From positions 1 to 33,532 of the forward strand of contig JAPYON010000015.1 in assembly GCA_029938175.1 (NCBI GenBank): DNA of 33,532 nucleotides. The letters run 5' to 3'. The number at the start of each line of letters is the position of its first letter. Position 1 is the stretch's first letter. Made by a program: the position numbers and the translations under genes. The stretch is from Paracoccaceae bacterium. GTDB taxonomy: Bacteria; Pseudomonadota; Alphaproteobacteria; Rhodobacterales; Rhodobacteraceae. A model generated the notes under the pieces. That model was not told the origin of the DNA and did not search any database. It worked only from the letters and a program-made list of their open reading frames with translations. Of this stretch, positions 10,944 to 20,058 are shown piece after piece.

Positions 10944-10983
10944 TGGTTCCTCTTGTGCCAATGTACGGGCAGCGGAGGAACCA
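10944..10983 (+). promoter_or_regulatory. 5' UTR hairpin sequestering the Shine-Dalgarno of the HAD dehalogenase gene
   Basis: Perfect 9-bp arms TGGTTCCTC / GAGGAACCA with inner TGCC/GGCA pairing; the right arm contains the GGAGGA SD just before ATG 10987. Confidence 0.55.
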
Positions 10984-10986
10984 ACT

Positions 10987-11670
10987 ATGCCAATCACCAC
11001 ATGTGTATTCGATGCCTATGGCACCCTGTTTGACGTGGCCGCTGCCGCGCGGATAGCCGCCGCAGAACCCGGCCGCGAGGCTTTTGCTGCCAAATGGCCG
11101 CTTATCGCGCAGGATTGGCGGCTTAAGCAGTTGCAATACACTTGGCTGCGGGCTGTTGCTGACGCGCACACGGATTTCTGGGAAGTAACGCAAAACGGGT
11201 TGGATTACGCGCTAGAGGCCTCTGGTATTGATGATGACGAACTGCGAGAACGATTGTTGGCATTGTATTGGGAATTATCAGCCTTCCCCGAGGTTCCGGC
11301 GATGTTGAAGGCGTTGAAAGACGCTGGGATGCAGACGGCGATACTTTCGAACGGCTCGCCTGAAATGCTACAAGGGGCGGTAAAAAGTGCCGGAATTTCC
11401 GACCTGCTGGACGACGTTCTAAGCGTTCAGGATGTGGGCGTGTTCAAGCCACACCGTTTTGTCTACGACATGGTTTGTGATCGTTTTGGATGCGAGAAAT
11501 CCGAGGTGTTGTTCGTGTCTTCGAATGGTTGGGATGCAGCGAATGCAGCGGGTTATGGATTCTACACCGCTTGGGTGAACCGCCCCGGCGAGCCAATGGA
11601 TCGCCTGCCGTGGAAGCCGCAAAAAGTGATGTCGGATTTGACCGGAATACCGGAACTGGCAAAGGGATAA
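10987..11670 (+). CDS. Haloacid dehalogenase type II-like HAD hydrolase
   Basis: CVFDAYGTLFDVAAA motif I, ILSNGSPEML motif II, FKPHRFVYDM motif III, FVSSNGWDAANAAGYGFYTAWVNR motif IV. Confidence 0.9.
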   Translation: MPITTCVFDAYGTLFDVAAAARIAAAEPGREAFAAKWPLIAQDWRLKQLQYTWLRAVADAHTDFWEVTQNGLDYALEASGIDDDELRERLLALYWELSAFPEVPAMLKALKDAGMQTAILSNGSPEMLQGAVKSAGISDLLDDVLSVQDVGVFKPHRFVYDMVCDRFGCEKSEVLFVSSNGWDAANAAGYGFYTAWVNRPGEPMDRLPWKPQKVMSDLTGIPELAKG

Positions 11671-11672
11671 GT

Positions 11673-11936
11673 ATGAAATTCACCACATCCGAAGGGCTTC
11701 AATTGGCCTCTGAAGACGAGGGCGAGGGGCCGATGTTTGACGCCCTGGAAGGGTTGCCGCTTGCGTTGATACGCGGTGCAAATTCAAACCTGTTGACCGA
11801 GGAAAGCGAGGCCGAGATGCAACGCCGTCGGCCAGATATGCTTTACGCTAACGTGCCGGACAGAGGGCATGTGCCGTTTTTGAACGAAACGCAGTCTGTT
11901 ACCGTGATTGAAAAGCTGATTGGGCAAGTTGGATGA
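11673..11936 (+). pseudogene. Alpha/beta hydrolase with large internal in-frame deletion (87 aa left)
   Basis: N-terminal MKFTTSEGLQLASEDEGEGP fused directly to C-terminal MFDALEGLPLALIRGANSNLLTEESEAEMQRRRPDMLYANVPDRGHVPFLNE; no GxSxG nucleophile elbow. Confidence 0.7.
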
Positions 11937-12907
11937 ACATCGAAATGATTATGGCGGCGGCCACAAGGTTGGCTCCAGTCGTGCGGCGGACGCCGCTGCT
12001 CAGCTCTCCGTTTCTGGACGAAATAGCGGGTCGGCGTGTGTTCGTTAAGGCCGAATGCTTGCAACACACCGGCAGTTTTAAGTTCCGTGGCGGCTGGGCC
12101 GCAGTTTCGGCGCTGGAAGAGGCGCAGCGAGCGGGCGGCGTCATCGCATTTTCCTCCGGAAATCATGCGCAAGGCGTCGCCTTGGCGGCACAACGGCACG
12201 GGATCGAGGCAGTCATAATAATGCCGCATGACGCGCCGGAACTTAAGATCTCGAACACGCGGGCTTTTGGGGCCGACGTCGTACTTTATGACCGGCTTAC
12301 TGAAGATCGCGATAAAATTGGCGATGAAATGGCGGCGGCGCGTGGGTTAACGTTGATCAAGCCGTTTAACGAACCACAAGCAATCGCGGGACAAGGCACC
12401 GTCGGCCTGGAAATCGCCGAGCAGGCAGCATTCGAGGGTATCACGAACGCCGAGGTTATCGTGTGCTGCGGCGGCGGTGGTCTGACGAGTGGAATTGCAT
12501 TGGCTTTGGCGGATAAGGCGCCGTCAATGCGCGTACGCCCTTGCGAGCCGATGGAATCTGACGATGTTGCGCGTTCACTGCGCTCCGGTATGATCGAGGT
12601 GAACGCGACTGTCGCTAACTCGATTTGCGATGCGATTCTTACGCCTTCTGCCGGGGATATCACCTTTGAAATCATGAAAAACTTATGTGGTTCTGGGCTG
12701 GCTGTCAGTGATCACGACGCGATGCGGGCGATGGCGCATGCCTTCCGGAGGTTGAAAATTGTTCTGGAACCGGGCGGTGCGGTGGCGCTTGCGGCGGCCT
12801 TGTTTCAGCCAGAGGAAATTAGCGGTGACGCCGTGATTGTGGTCGCCACGGGTGGAAACGTGGATCCGAACGTCTTCGCGCGCAGTTTGGAAACGTTGAA
12901 TGACTGA
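11933..12907 (+). CDS. PLP-dependent threonine/serine dehydratase or racemase family protein
   Basis: VKAECLQHTGSFKFRGGWAAV (PLP lysine), FSSGNHAQGVALAA, CCGGGGLTSGIALAL; ATGA overlap with upstream ORF. Confidence 0.9.
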   Translation: MNIEMIMAAATRLAPVVRRTPLLSSPFLDEIAGRRVFVKAECLQHTGSFKFRGGWAAVSALEEAQRAGGVIAFSSGNHAQGVALAAQRHGIEAVIIMPHDAPELKISNTRAFGADVVLYDRLTEDRDKIGDEMAAARGLTLIKPFNEPQAIAGQGTVGLEIAEQAAFEGITNAEVIVCCGGGGLTSGIALALADKAPSMRVRPCEPMESDDVARSLRSGMIEVNATVANSICDAILTPSAGDITFEIMKNLCGSGLAVSDHDAMRAMAHAFRRLKIVLEPGGAVALAAALFQPEEISGDAVIVVATGGNVDPNVFARSLETLND

Positions 12908-13979
12908 AAAGACTGACATAATTGTAATTGGCGGCGGGATCGCTGGTGGCAGTCTCGCAGCGGCGGTTTCGGGCGATGCCAATGTCGTATTGCTGGAGGT
13001 GGAGGACGTCTTGGGCTACCACGCCACCGGTCGGTCGGCCGCGATGTTCGAACCAAATTACGGCAACGATGTAATAAACGCTCTGACCCGCGCGAGCCAC
13101 GATGCTCTTGTCGAGGCAGATGTTCTTTCGCCGCGTGGGGTGATGACGGTTGCGGACGAAACCGAAGTACATCTGATGGACGCGATTGCCGACCAACAGG
13201 ACAATGTGCGGATGGAATTGGAAGAGGCACTCGCATTGGTGCCCATCCTTAATTTATCGACCGTCAAAGATGTCGTGCTGGGTTCTGCGGCGCAGGATCT
13301 GGATGTGGATAAGCTGTTTCAGAGCCGTTTGAAAGTTGCGCGCGCGAACGGGGTGCAGTTGCACACGAAATCCGGCGTTGAAGGCATCGGATATGTTGAT
13401 GGAAAATGGCACGTTTTGACTGCTGCGGGGGAATTCACTGCCCCAATAATAGTTAACGCGGCAGGTGCGTGGGCCGACAAGATTGCTGCCTTGGCTGGTG
13501 TGACGCCTTTAAGCATTCAGCCGTTTCGACGTTCTGTGGCGCGATTGCCTGCGCCGGGTGGGCGCGATATAAACGATTGGCCGATGTTGCTGTCTGCGAC
13601 CGAGACTTGGTATGCCAAGCCGGATGCCGGAAAATGGCTGGTGTCTTCCGCTGAGGAAGACCTCATTGAACCAATGGACGCTTGGGCTGATGATATGGTT
13701 CTGTCCGAGGGGTTGGCGCGCTATCAGGCGTTCGTCACCGAAGAAGTTACGCGCGTCGAGGGCAACTGGGCCGGAATTCGCAGTTTCGCACCGGACCGCA
13801 CACCTGTTGTGGGTTTTGATCGCGACGCACGCGGATTTTTCTGGCTGGCAGGGCAAGGGGGGTACGGGGTGCAGACGTCTCCGGCTTTGTCGGAGTTAGC
13901 TGCGAACTTGATCTCTGGTCGAACATTAGGGCTTTATGCCGATATTATCGCAGCACTCTCGCCTGCGCGGGACATGTAA
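12900..13979 (+). CDS. FAD-dependent oxidoreductase, DAO (D-amino acid/glycine oxidase-like) family
   Basis: IIVIGGGIAGGSLAAAV dinucleotide-binding motif, GRSAAMFEPNYG, WAGIRSFAPDRTPVVGFD, FFWLAGQGGYGVQTSPAL; 8-nt overlap with upstream gene. Confidence 0.88.
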   Translation: MTEKTDIIVIGGGIAGGSLAAAVSGDANVVLLEVEDVLGYHATGRSAAMFEPNYGNDVINALTRASHDALVEADVLSPRGVMTVADETEVHLMDAIADQQDNVRMELEEALALVPILNLSTVKDVVLGSAAQDLDVDKLFQSRLKVARANGVQLHTKSGVEGIGYVDGKWHVLTAAGEFTAPIIVNAAGAWADKIAALAGVTPLSIQPFRRSVARLPAPGGRDINDWPMLLSATETWYAKPDAGKWLVSSAEEDLIEPMDAWADDMVLSEGLARYQAFVTEEVTRVEGNWAGIRSFAPDRTPVVGFDRDARGFFWLAGQGGYGVQTSPALSELAANLISGRTLGLYADIIAALSPARDM

Positions 13980-15152
13980 ATGGAACAGTTAGACGCCTTG
14001 GTGATCGGGGCCGGCCCGGCTGGATTAATGGCGGCGTCTCGTCTGGCCGCTGCGGGTGTGCGCGTGGTTATTGTCGAGGGAAAACCTTCGGTTGGGCGCA
14101 AGTTATTGATGGCCGGAAAATCGGGTTTGAATCTGACGAAAGACGAACCGTATGAAGATTTTCTGAAAGCGTACGGAGATGCGCAAGCGTGGCTGGAACC
14201 GATGCTCCGTGATTTCGGCCCCGTTCAGGTTCGGGAGTGGGCCGAAGGACTGGGGCAGGAAGTTTTCACAGGCAGCAGCGGGCGGGTCTTCCCAAAGGTT
14301 ATGAAAGCCTCGCCTTTGTTGAGAAACTGGTTGAGGACGTTGGCGGACGACGGCGTCGAACTGCGGACGCGGTGGCGTTGGATTGGTTGGGACGGGGACG
14401 CGCTGCGATTTAACACTTCCGAAGGTGAACGCGTCATATCGGCCAAAGTCAAGGTTCTGGCCCTGGGCGGGGCGAGTTGGCGAAGGCTTGGATCGGACGG
14501 GTCTTGGGCAGAATTTCTTGATGCCCCGCTGGCCCCGTTCAGGCCTGCTAACATGGGATTTTTGCGAGAATGGTCGCAGTTTATGCAGCCGCATTTTGGC
14601 GCGCCAGTGAAGCCGGTTCTGCTGCGCGTTGGCAAGCGAACGGTTAAGGGCGAATTTGTGGTGACATCACGCGGTATCGAAGGAAGCGCCGTTTACGCGG
14701 TTTCATCAGCCTTGCGCGACGGTGGAGAGTTAATATTGGATCTGCTGCCAGACGTTGATCTGCCCGAAGTCGTTACCAAACTGAACCGTCCTAGGGGCAA
14801 AAACAGCCTTTCAAACCACTTGCGAAAAACGCTTGGCTTAAAGGGGGTTAAGGCGGCCTTGTTGCGTGAGGCGGGCGCGCTGCCGGAAACCATCAATGGT
14901 TTGGCGGAGCGGATTAAGGCGCTGCCTTTAGCGCTGAACGGCCCCACACCAATGGACGAGGCGATCTCGACGGCAGGCGGAGCCACGCGGGCTGGGCTTA
15001 ATGATCGGTTAATGCTTAATGCCTATGATGGTGTGTTTTGCGCAGGTGAGATGCTGGACTGGGAGGCTCCGACAGGTGGGTACCTGCTGACAGCCTGCCT
15101 TGCGACGGGCCGTCTTGCTGGTGACGCGGCGCTCGAATATCTTAAGAATTAG
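13980..15152 (+). CDS. NAD(P)/FAD-dependent oxidoreductase, HI0933-like/TIGR03862-like flavoprotein
   Basis: ALVIGAGPAGLMAASRLAAAGVRVVIVEGKPSVGRKLLMAGKSGLNLT; FCAGEMLDWEAPTGGYLLTACLATG. Confidence 0.85.
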   Translation: MEQLDALVIGAGPAGLMAASRLAAAGVRVVIVEGKPSVGRKLLMAGKSGLNLTKDEPYEDFLKAYGDAQAWLEPMLRDFGPVQVREWAEGLGQEVFTGSSGRVFPKVMKASPLLRNWLRTLADDGVELRTRWRWIGWDGDALRFNTSEGERVISAKVKVLALGGASWRRLGSDGSWAEFLDAPLAPFRPANMGFLREWSQFMQPHFGAPVKPVLLRVGKRTVKGEFVVTSRGIEGSAVYAVSSALRDGGELILDLLPDVDLPEVVTKLNRPRGKNSLSNHLRKTLGLKGVKAALLREAGALPETINGLAERIKALPLALNGPTPMDEAISTAGGATRAGLNDRLMLNAYDGVFCAGEMLDWEAPTGGYLLTACLATGRLAGDAALEYLKN

Positions 15153-15745
15153 TAACCGGTTTTGTCTTTGGCCCGCTGATACGCAGGCCGATTGGCAACG
15201 CGCTTAAAGTATTCAGCAACTTTGCCTTCGGGGATATCGAATTTGGCCCCTTCGGCCCAATTCGAGCAGTGTCCAAGTAGAAGGTCGGGAATGGTGAACG
15301 TGTCGCCCATCACGAATTCATTATCACCGAGACGGGTCTCCAATGTTTTCATAGCTTTTGCGAACTCGTATTTCGCAGTCGGCTTGATCGCTGGAACGCG
15401 GTACTCTTCTGGGTGTATAAACGAGTTTTTAGCAGCCATCCAAAGCGTGCCATCCACTTCGTCACAACAGAACTGGGTGAAGCTGTCCTGTTGCGCGCGT
15501 TCGATTGTGCCGGCCGGAAAAGTCAATTGTCCGTGCTTGTCGGCCAAGTACTGGATGATCGCTACCGAGTCAAAAATAGTCTCGCCCTCAGCAATCAGGC
15601 AGGGAACTTTTCCCGACGGATTGATCTCGCGGGCCTCTTTGGAGCCGGGACTGACCAGCACCATTTCATATTCCATACCCATCTCTTCAAGCGCCCAATA
15701 TACGCGCATTGTGCGATTTCTCGAGTTTCCGATGACTTTATACAT
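15149..15745 (-). CDS. Glutathione S-transferase family protein
   Basis: N-terminal thioredoxin-like domain: NRTMRVYWALEEMGMEYEMVLVSPGSKEAREINPSGKVPCLIAEGETIFDSVAIIQYLADKHG. Confidence 0.9.
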   Translation of the reverse strand: MYKVIGNSRNRTMRVYWALEEMGMEYEMVLVSPGSKEAREINPSGKVPCLIAEGETIFDSVAIIQYLADKHGQLTFPAGTIERAQQDSFTQFCCDEVDGTLWMAAKNSFIHPEEYRVPAIKPTAKYEFAKAMKTLETRLGDNEFVMGDTFTIPDLLLGHCSNWAEGAKFDIPEGKVAEYFKRVANRPAYQRAKDKTGY

Positions 15746-15754
15746 ATTGATTCC

Positions 15755-16786
15755 TCATCTGGGGTGAAGCATGGCGATGCGAATGAATGCGCGTTCCATC
15801 ATGGCCATTGCGGGGACGGGACTAGAGGAGCGTAGTGCAAGGTCGGTGTCCGTTAAAACCTTTAACGCCGCTTCAAGGCGCGGGGTCTGCCATTGTCGGG
15901 CCTGCCGGATCATACGATCGCGGCGCGGACCGAATACTGGGGGGCGGGCGCGAGACAACGTCGCCTCTGGCCCTTGGTCGGAAGAGGCTGCCGCATGAAG
16001 CAGTCGGAAATGGCGTGTGGCCCCAATGCAAAGCGATGTTGGATTAACACCTTGTCCTGCCAGCCTTCGCATTTGCGGAACGATAGCCGCGGAGTTTCCG
16101 TCGGCAGCAAAATTTACCGCATCGTCCAATACGGCTTCGGATGTTAACGGGGCGCAGGCAGCAATGTCGTCGGGCGATACTGGAGTATCGTCATCGAGTT
16201 TATACAACGCCAGTTTTTCGATTGTTTGACGAAAATCCCCAAGGCTTAACGCGCGCGACAGGTTGTCGAGATCGGTCATGGCGTCAGGGTCCACGGCGGT
16301 GACGCCGGATTTTTTTAATGTTGCTTCAATTTCATCACGGCTTGGTGGATCGGTGTAAATGCCTATACCAACACAAGAATTGCTGCCTTCAAATGCCTTA
16401 CGAAGGGCAGAGCGTGCATTTAGTTGGCCTGCCGTCACGACCATCATCGCATCACCGGGCAGCCAGCCTTGAATCGCGGCGAGGAAGGTCTTGGACAGGC
16501 CGTCTGTAGCGTCTTCGATCAACACGACCCGTTGGCCGGGGAAAAACCCTTGCGCTTTGATTGCATCCAGCAGTCTGGCGGGGTCTTTGCGTAGCTCCGC
16601 ACCATTAATGCGGGTCAGGCGCATCTCCGTTTCGCCATCCGGCCCAATCAACGTTTTCACAACGTCTTGACGTTTCAATGCTATCCGCATCGCATCCGGT
16701 CCGTAAAGCAAAACCCCTGCTTTGGACAGGTCGGGTTTTGCCAGAAAGCGGGTGGCGTCGCGGGCGTTTAACTTCACGTCAACCAA
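15755..16786 (-). CDS. holA: DNA polymerase III subunit delta
   Basis: HolA-like sequence (VLLYGPDAMRIALKRQDVVKTLIG...FFPGQRVVLIEDATDG...) and the leuS-lptE-holA order. Confidence 0.85.
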   Translation of the reverse strand: MVDVKLNARDATRFLAKPDLSKAGVLLYGPDAMRIALKRQDVVKTLIGPDGETEMRLTRINGAELRKDPARLLDAIKAQGFFPGQRVVLIEDATDGLSKTFLAAIQGWLPGDAMMVVTAGQLNARSALRKAFEGSNSCVGIGIYTDPPSRDEIEATLKKSGVTAVDPDAMTDLDNLSRALSLGDFRQTIEKLALYKLDDDTPVSPDDIAACAPLTSEAVLDDAVNFAADGNSAAIVPQMRRLAGQGVNPTSLCIGATRHFRLLHAAASSDQGPEATLSRARPPVFGPRRDRMIRQARQWQTPRLEAALKVLTDTDLALRSSSPVPAMAMMERAFIRIAMLHPR

Positions 16787-17268
16787 TCCTCGGCGGATAT
16801 AGATAAGCGCGTCACGATTTTATTTGCAATGGTTGCAGCCATTCGCCGGTTGGCGTCCCGTTCCGCGATGCGCGTGGCATAAGCCGAAGCCGTAGCATTA
16901 TAGGCCGTGAAGGCAGATACGGAGTCCTGAAAAGCGATGCCGCCACCAAGCTGCGTTATGGTAAACACAGCAGTTCCCGAAAGATTATATCGTGTGATCG
17001 AGCCATCCTGAGTAATCGCTACCCCGACACTGTTCACATTCAGTACAACGTCCAACCGATGCGTCGCCGCGGTTGCTGTCCCGAGGCGGGTCACCAATTG
17101 TTCGCGCATCTGGAAGCCGTCGAGACCGATGAAATCCCCCAGCGCGATACGGCCGTGCATGCGTTCCGCGGCAGAACCTTCGCTGTAGATGGGCGTAAAT
17201 CCGCAGGCCGACAGGGCCAGCGGGACGGCTGTCAGGGCCAGAAATTTGCGGCGATTAAATAACGACAT
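16774..17268 (-). CDS. lptE: LPS assembly lipoprotein LptE
   Basis: Lipobox [27 protein letters not shown] typical of alphaproteobacterial LptE; located between leuS and holA. Confidence 0.85.
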   Translation of the reverse strand: MSLFNRRKFLALTAVPLALSACGFTPIYSEGSAAERMHGRIALGDFIGLDGFQMREQLVTRLGTATAATHRLDVVLNVNSVGVAITQDGSITRYNLSGTAVFTITQLGGGIAFQDSVSAFTAYNATASAYATRIAERDANRRMAATIANKIVTRLSISAEDWLT

Positions 17269-19798
17269 TGATGATACGGCCCGTAACTACGATCAGTTTT
17301 TTAGGCGCATTGCCAGCAAGCGCCCTGATCACAGCTTCGTCTGCCAGCGCCAGTTTTTCAACCTCGGATTTCGGCAGGTCTTTGGCAACTTTGATTTCCG
17401 AACGCCGTTTGCCGTTGATCTGGATTGGCAACGTGATTGTGTCGTCTATCAGCATCGCTGGGTCAATTTCGGGCCAAGGCGCGGTTGTTACCATTCCGGT
17501 CCCACCCATCAATGCCCAGACCTCTTCGGCGATATGCGGGGTCGTCGGGTGCATAAGCTGCGCCATGATTTTCATGGCGGCCTGCTTGTCAGATTTGCCA
17601 GCTTTGGATTTCTGCAGCGTGTTCGTGAACTCGTACAACTTGGCGATCGCTTTGTTGAAAGCGAAACCCTCGATGTCCGCAGTCACCTCGTCAATCGTAC
17701 GGTGCGCGGCTTTGGCCAGGGCCAGAGCGTCTTGCGCTGACGATGGTTTGGCATCGGATTCGTCGATTTCGCAAGCCATACGCCAGATGCGTTGTAGGTG
17801 TTTCCACGCGGCCTCAGCGCCTGCGGCCGTCCATTCAACGTCGCGCTCTGGTGGGCTGTCGGACATGGTGAACCAGCGGGCGGTATCGGCGCCGTATTGG
17901 TCGATGATGTCTTCCGGGTCCACGACGTTTTTCTTGGACTTGGACATCTTGATGATCGGGCCGACGGTAACTTCCTTGCCTGTAGAGCGCAGGGTTGCGC
18001 CCGTTGCGGTGCGGATCACCTCGGAGGGGTTATGGTATGTAGTGCGATTGGCCTTGGTGCTGGCGTAGAATTCATGCGTAACCATGCCTTGCGTGAACAA
18101 AGCGTTAAAAGGCTCGATTGCAAATTTTGGCAAATGTCCCGTCTTTTCCATCGCCCGCGCAAAGAAGCGAGAATACAGCAGGTGCAGGATCGCATGCTCG
18201 ATGCCGCCAATGTATTGGTCGACGTTCATCCAGTATTCGGCTTCGGCCAGATCGGTCGGTGTTTCGGCATTCGGCGAGGTAAAGCGGGCGTAATACCACG
18301 AGCTGTCAACGAACGTGTCCATCGTATCAGTCTCGCGCTGCGCCGCTGCGCCACATTTCGGGCAGGCAACGTCACGCCATGTGTCGTGACGGTCCAGCGG
18401 GTTACCGGGACGTTCAAAGGATACATCGTCGGGCAATTTGACGGGCAGGTTCTTCTTTGATTCCGGAACAATTCCACAGGTATCGCAATGGATTACCGGA
18501 ATCGGGCAGCCCCAGTAACGTTGACGGCTGATGCCCCAATCGCGCAGGCGGTATTGCGTGACGCCTTTGCCCATGTCGCGCGCTTCGACGCGAGAAATTA
18601 CTTCGGCTATGGCTTCATCTATCGACATGCCATCCAGGAAGTCGGAGTTGATCAGGGTGCCGGGGTCACTGAATGCCTCCGTACCAACCTCGTAATTCGT
18701 GCCGTCGGCGGAAACCACGGCCTTCACGTTCAGGCCATACTTCCGCGCAAAATCCAAATCGCGCTGGTCATGTGCAGGGCAGCCGAAAATCGCACCTGTT
18801 CCGTAATCCATAAGGATGAAGTTGGCGATATAGACGGGCATCTGCCAATCGGGGTCGAACGGGTGTGTAACCGTGATGCCCGTGTCCAACCCGACCTTGT
18901 CAGCCTTCTCCATCTCTTCGGCCGATGTTCCCATGCGGCGGCAATCTGCGTTGAAGGCGGCCACTTTCGGATCGTTCTCCAAGGCCTTGGCCAACGGATG
19001 ATCCGCCGAGATCGCTGCAAAGCTGGCCCCGAACAGTGTGTCGGGGCGGGTAGTGTAAACCTCTAGCTCCTCAAACCCCTTCGGCGCGCCATTCATTTCA
19101 AAGCTGAATTGCAGCCCTTGCGATTTGCCGATCCAGTTCTTTTGCATAGTCTGGACTTTTTCCGGCCAGTTGGGCAGGTCGTCCAACGCTTCCAGCAGCT
19201 CATCCGAATAATCCGATATCTTGAAGAACCACTGCGTCAGCTCTTTCCGTTCTACCGGAGCATTCGAGCGCCAACCCTTGCCGTCAATCACCTGCTCGTT
19301 AGCCAGAACCGTCATATCGACGGGGTCCCAGTTGACGACGGCGTTCTTGCGGTAAATCAGGCCAGCTTCCAGCATATCGATAAACATAGCCTGTTGTTTG
19401 CCGTAGTATTCGGGATCACAGGTGGCGAATTCGCGGCTCCAATCGATCGAGAACCCAAGCGGGCGCATTTGTTTCTTCATGGCGGCGATATTCTGGTAGG
19501 TCCATTTGCCGGGATGGGTGTTATTCTCCATCGCGGCGTTTTCTGCGGGCATCCCGAAGGCATCCCAGCCCATCGGGTGCAAAACGTTGAACCCGCGGGC
19601 GGCTTTGAAGCGTGCAACCACATCGCCCATCGTATAATTCCGTACATGGCCAATATGAATGCGGCCGGAGGGGTAAGGGAACATCTCGAGCACATAGTAC
19701 TTTTCACGCGAATCGTCGCGTTCCGCTTTGAAAACAAGGGCCTCGTCCCACACTTTTTGCCATTTCGGTTCCGTTACGCGCGCATTATATCGTGTCAC
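17255..19798 (-). CDS. leuS: Leucyl-tRNA synthetase
   Basis: [20 protein letters not shown] (HIGH), [24 protein letters not shown] (KMSKS); likely GTG start at 19798 ([17 protein letters not shown]), the ORF-track start at 19924 being too long. Confidence 0.95.
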   Translation of the reverse strand: MTRYNARVTEPKWQKVWDEALVFKAERDDSREKYYVLEMFPYPSGRIHIGHVRNYTMGDVVARFKAARGFNVLHPMGWDAFGMPAENAAMENNTHPGKWTYQNIAAMKKQMRPLGFSIDWSREFATCDPEYYGKQQAMFIDMLEAGLIYRKNAVVNWDPVDMTVLANEQVIDGKGWRSNAPVERKELTQWFFKISDYSDELLEALDDLPNWPEKVQTMQKNWIGKSQGLQFSFEMNGAPKGFEELEVYTTRPDTLFGASFAAISADHPLAKALENDPKVAAFNADCRRMGTSAEEMEKADKVGLDTGITVTHPFDPDWQMPVYIANFILMDYGTGAIFGCPAHDQRDLDFARKYGLNVKAVVSADGTNYEVGTEAFSDPGTLINSDFLDGMSIDEAIAEVISRVEARDMGKGVTQYRLRDWGISRQRYWGCPIPVIHCDTCGIVPESKKNLPVKLPDDVSFERPGNPLDRHDTWRDVACPKCGAAAQRETDTMDTFVDSSWYYARFTSPNAETPTDLAEAEYWMNVDQYIGGIEHAILHLLYSRFFARAMEKTGHLPKFAIEPFNALFTQGMVTHEFYASTKANRTTYHNPSEVIRTATGATLRSTGKEVTVGPIIKMSKSKKNVVDPEDIIDQYGADTARWFTMSDSPPERDVEWTAAGAEAAWKHLQRIWRMACEIDESDAKPSSAQDALALAKAAHRTIDEVTADIEGFAFNKAIAKLYEFTNTLQKSKAGKSDKQAAMKIMAQLMHPTTPHIAEEVWALMGGTGMVTTAPWPEIDPAMLIDDTITLPIQINGKRRSEIKVAKDLPKSEVEKLALADEAVIRALAGNAPKKLIVVTGRIINVVI

Positions 19799-20058
19799 AG
19801 CGGGTGTTTCCCTCTTATTAGCTTCGGCCACCGCCGAAAATTGGATAATTGCTAAGTATAAGGTCGTGAAAGCGGGAACAAGAGGCATTGAACCGCCTCT
19901 AAGGCACAAGAGTGTGACATCCATGCATCACCTTATAGAACAATTAACACATAATAGTCAGCTTACTTGACCCTAAAGGCAGGTTGGTTGAATAAAGTTG
20001 CACTCCTTCCGGGTAACCGGCGATAGGTGATTTTTTTAACTAAAGGAAAGAAAAAACG

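Noticed and set aside
19799-19924. N-terminal extension of leuS in the ORF track (start at 19924)
   Set aside because: Typical LeuS N-terminus begins at [14 protein letters not shown] (GTG 19798); the upstream segment is more likely leader/intergenic sequence.
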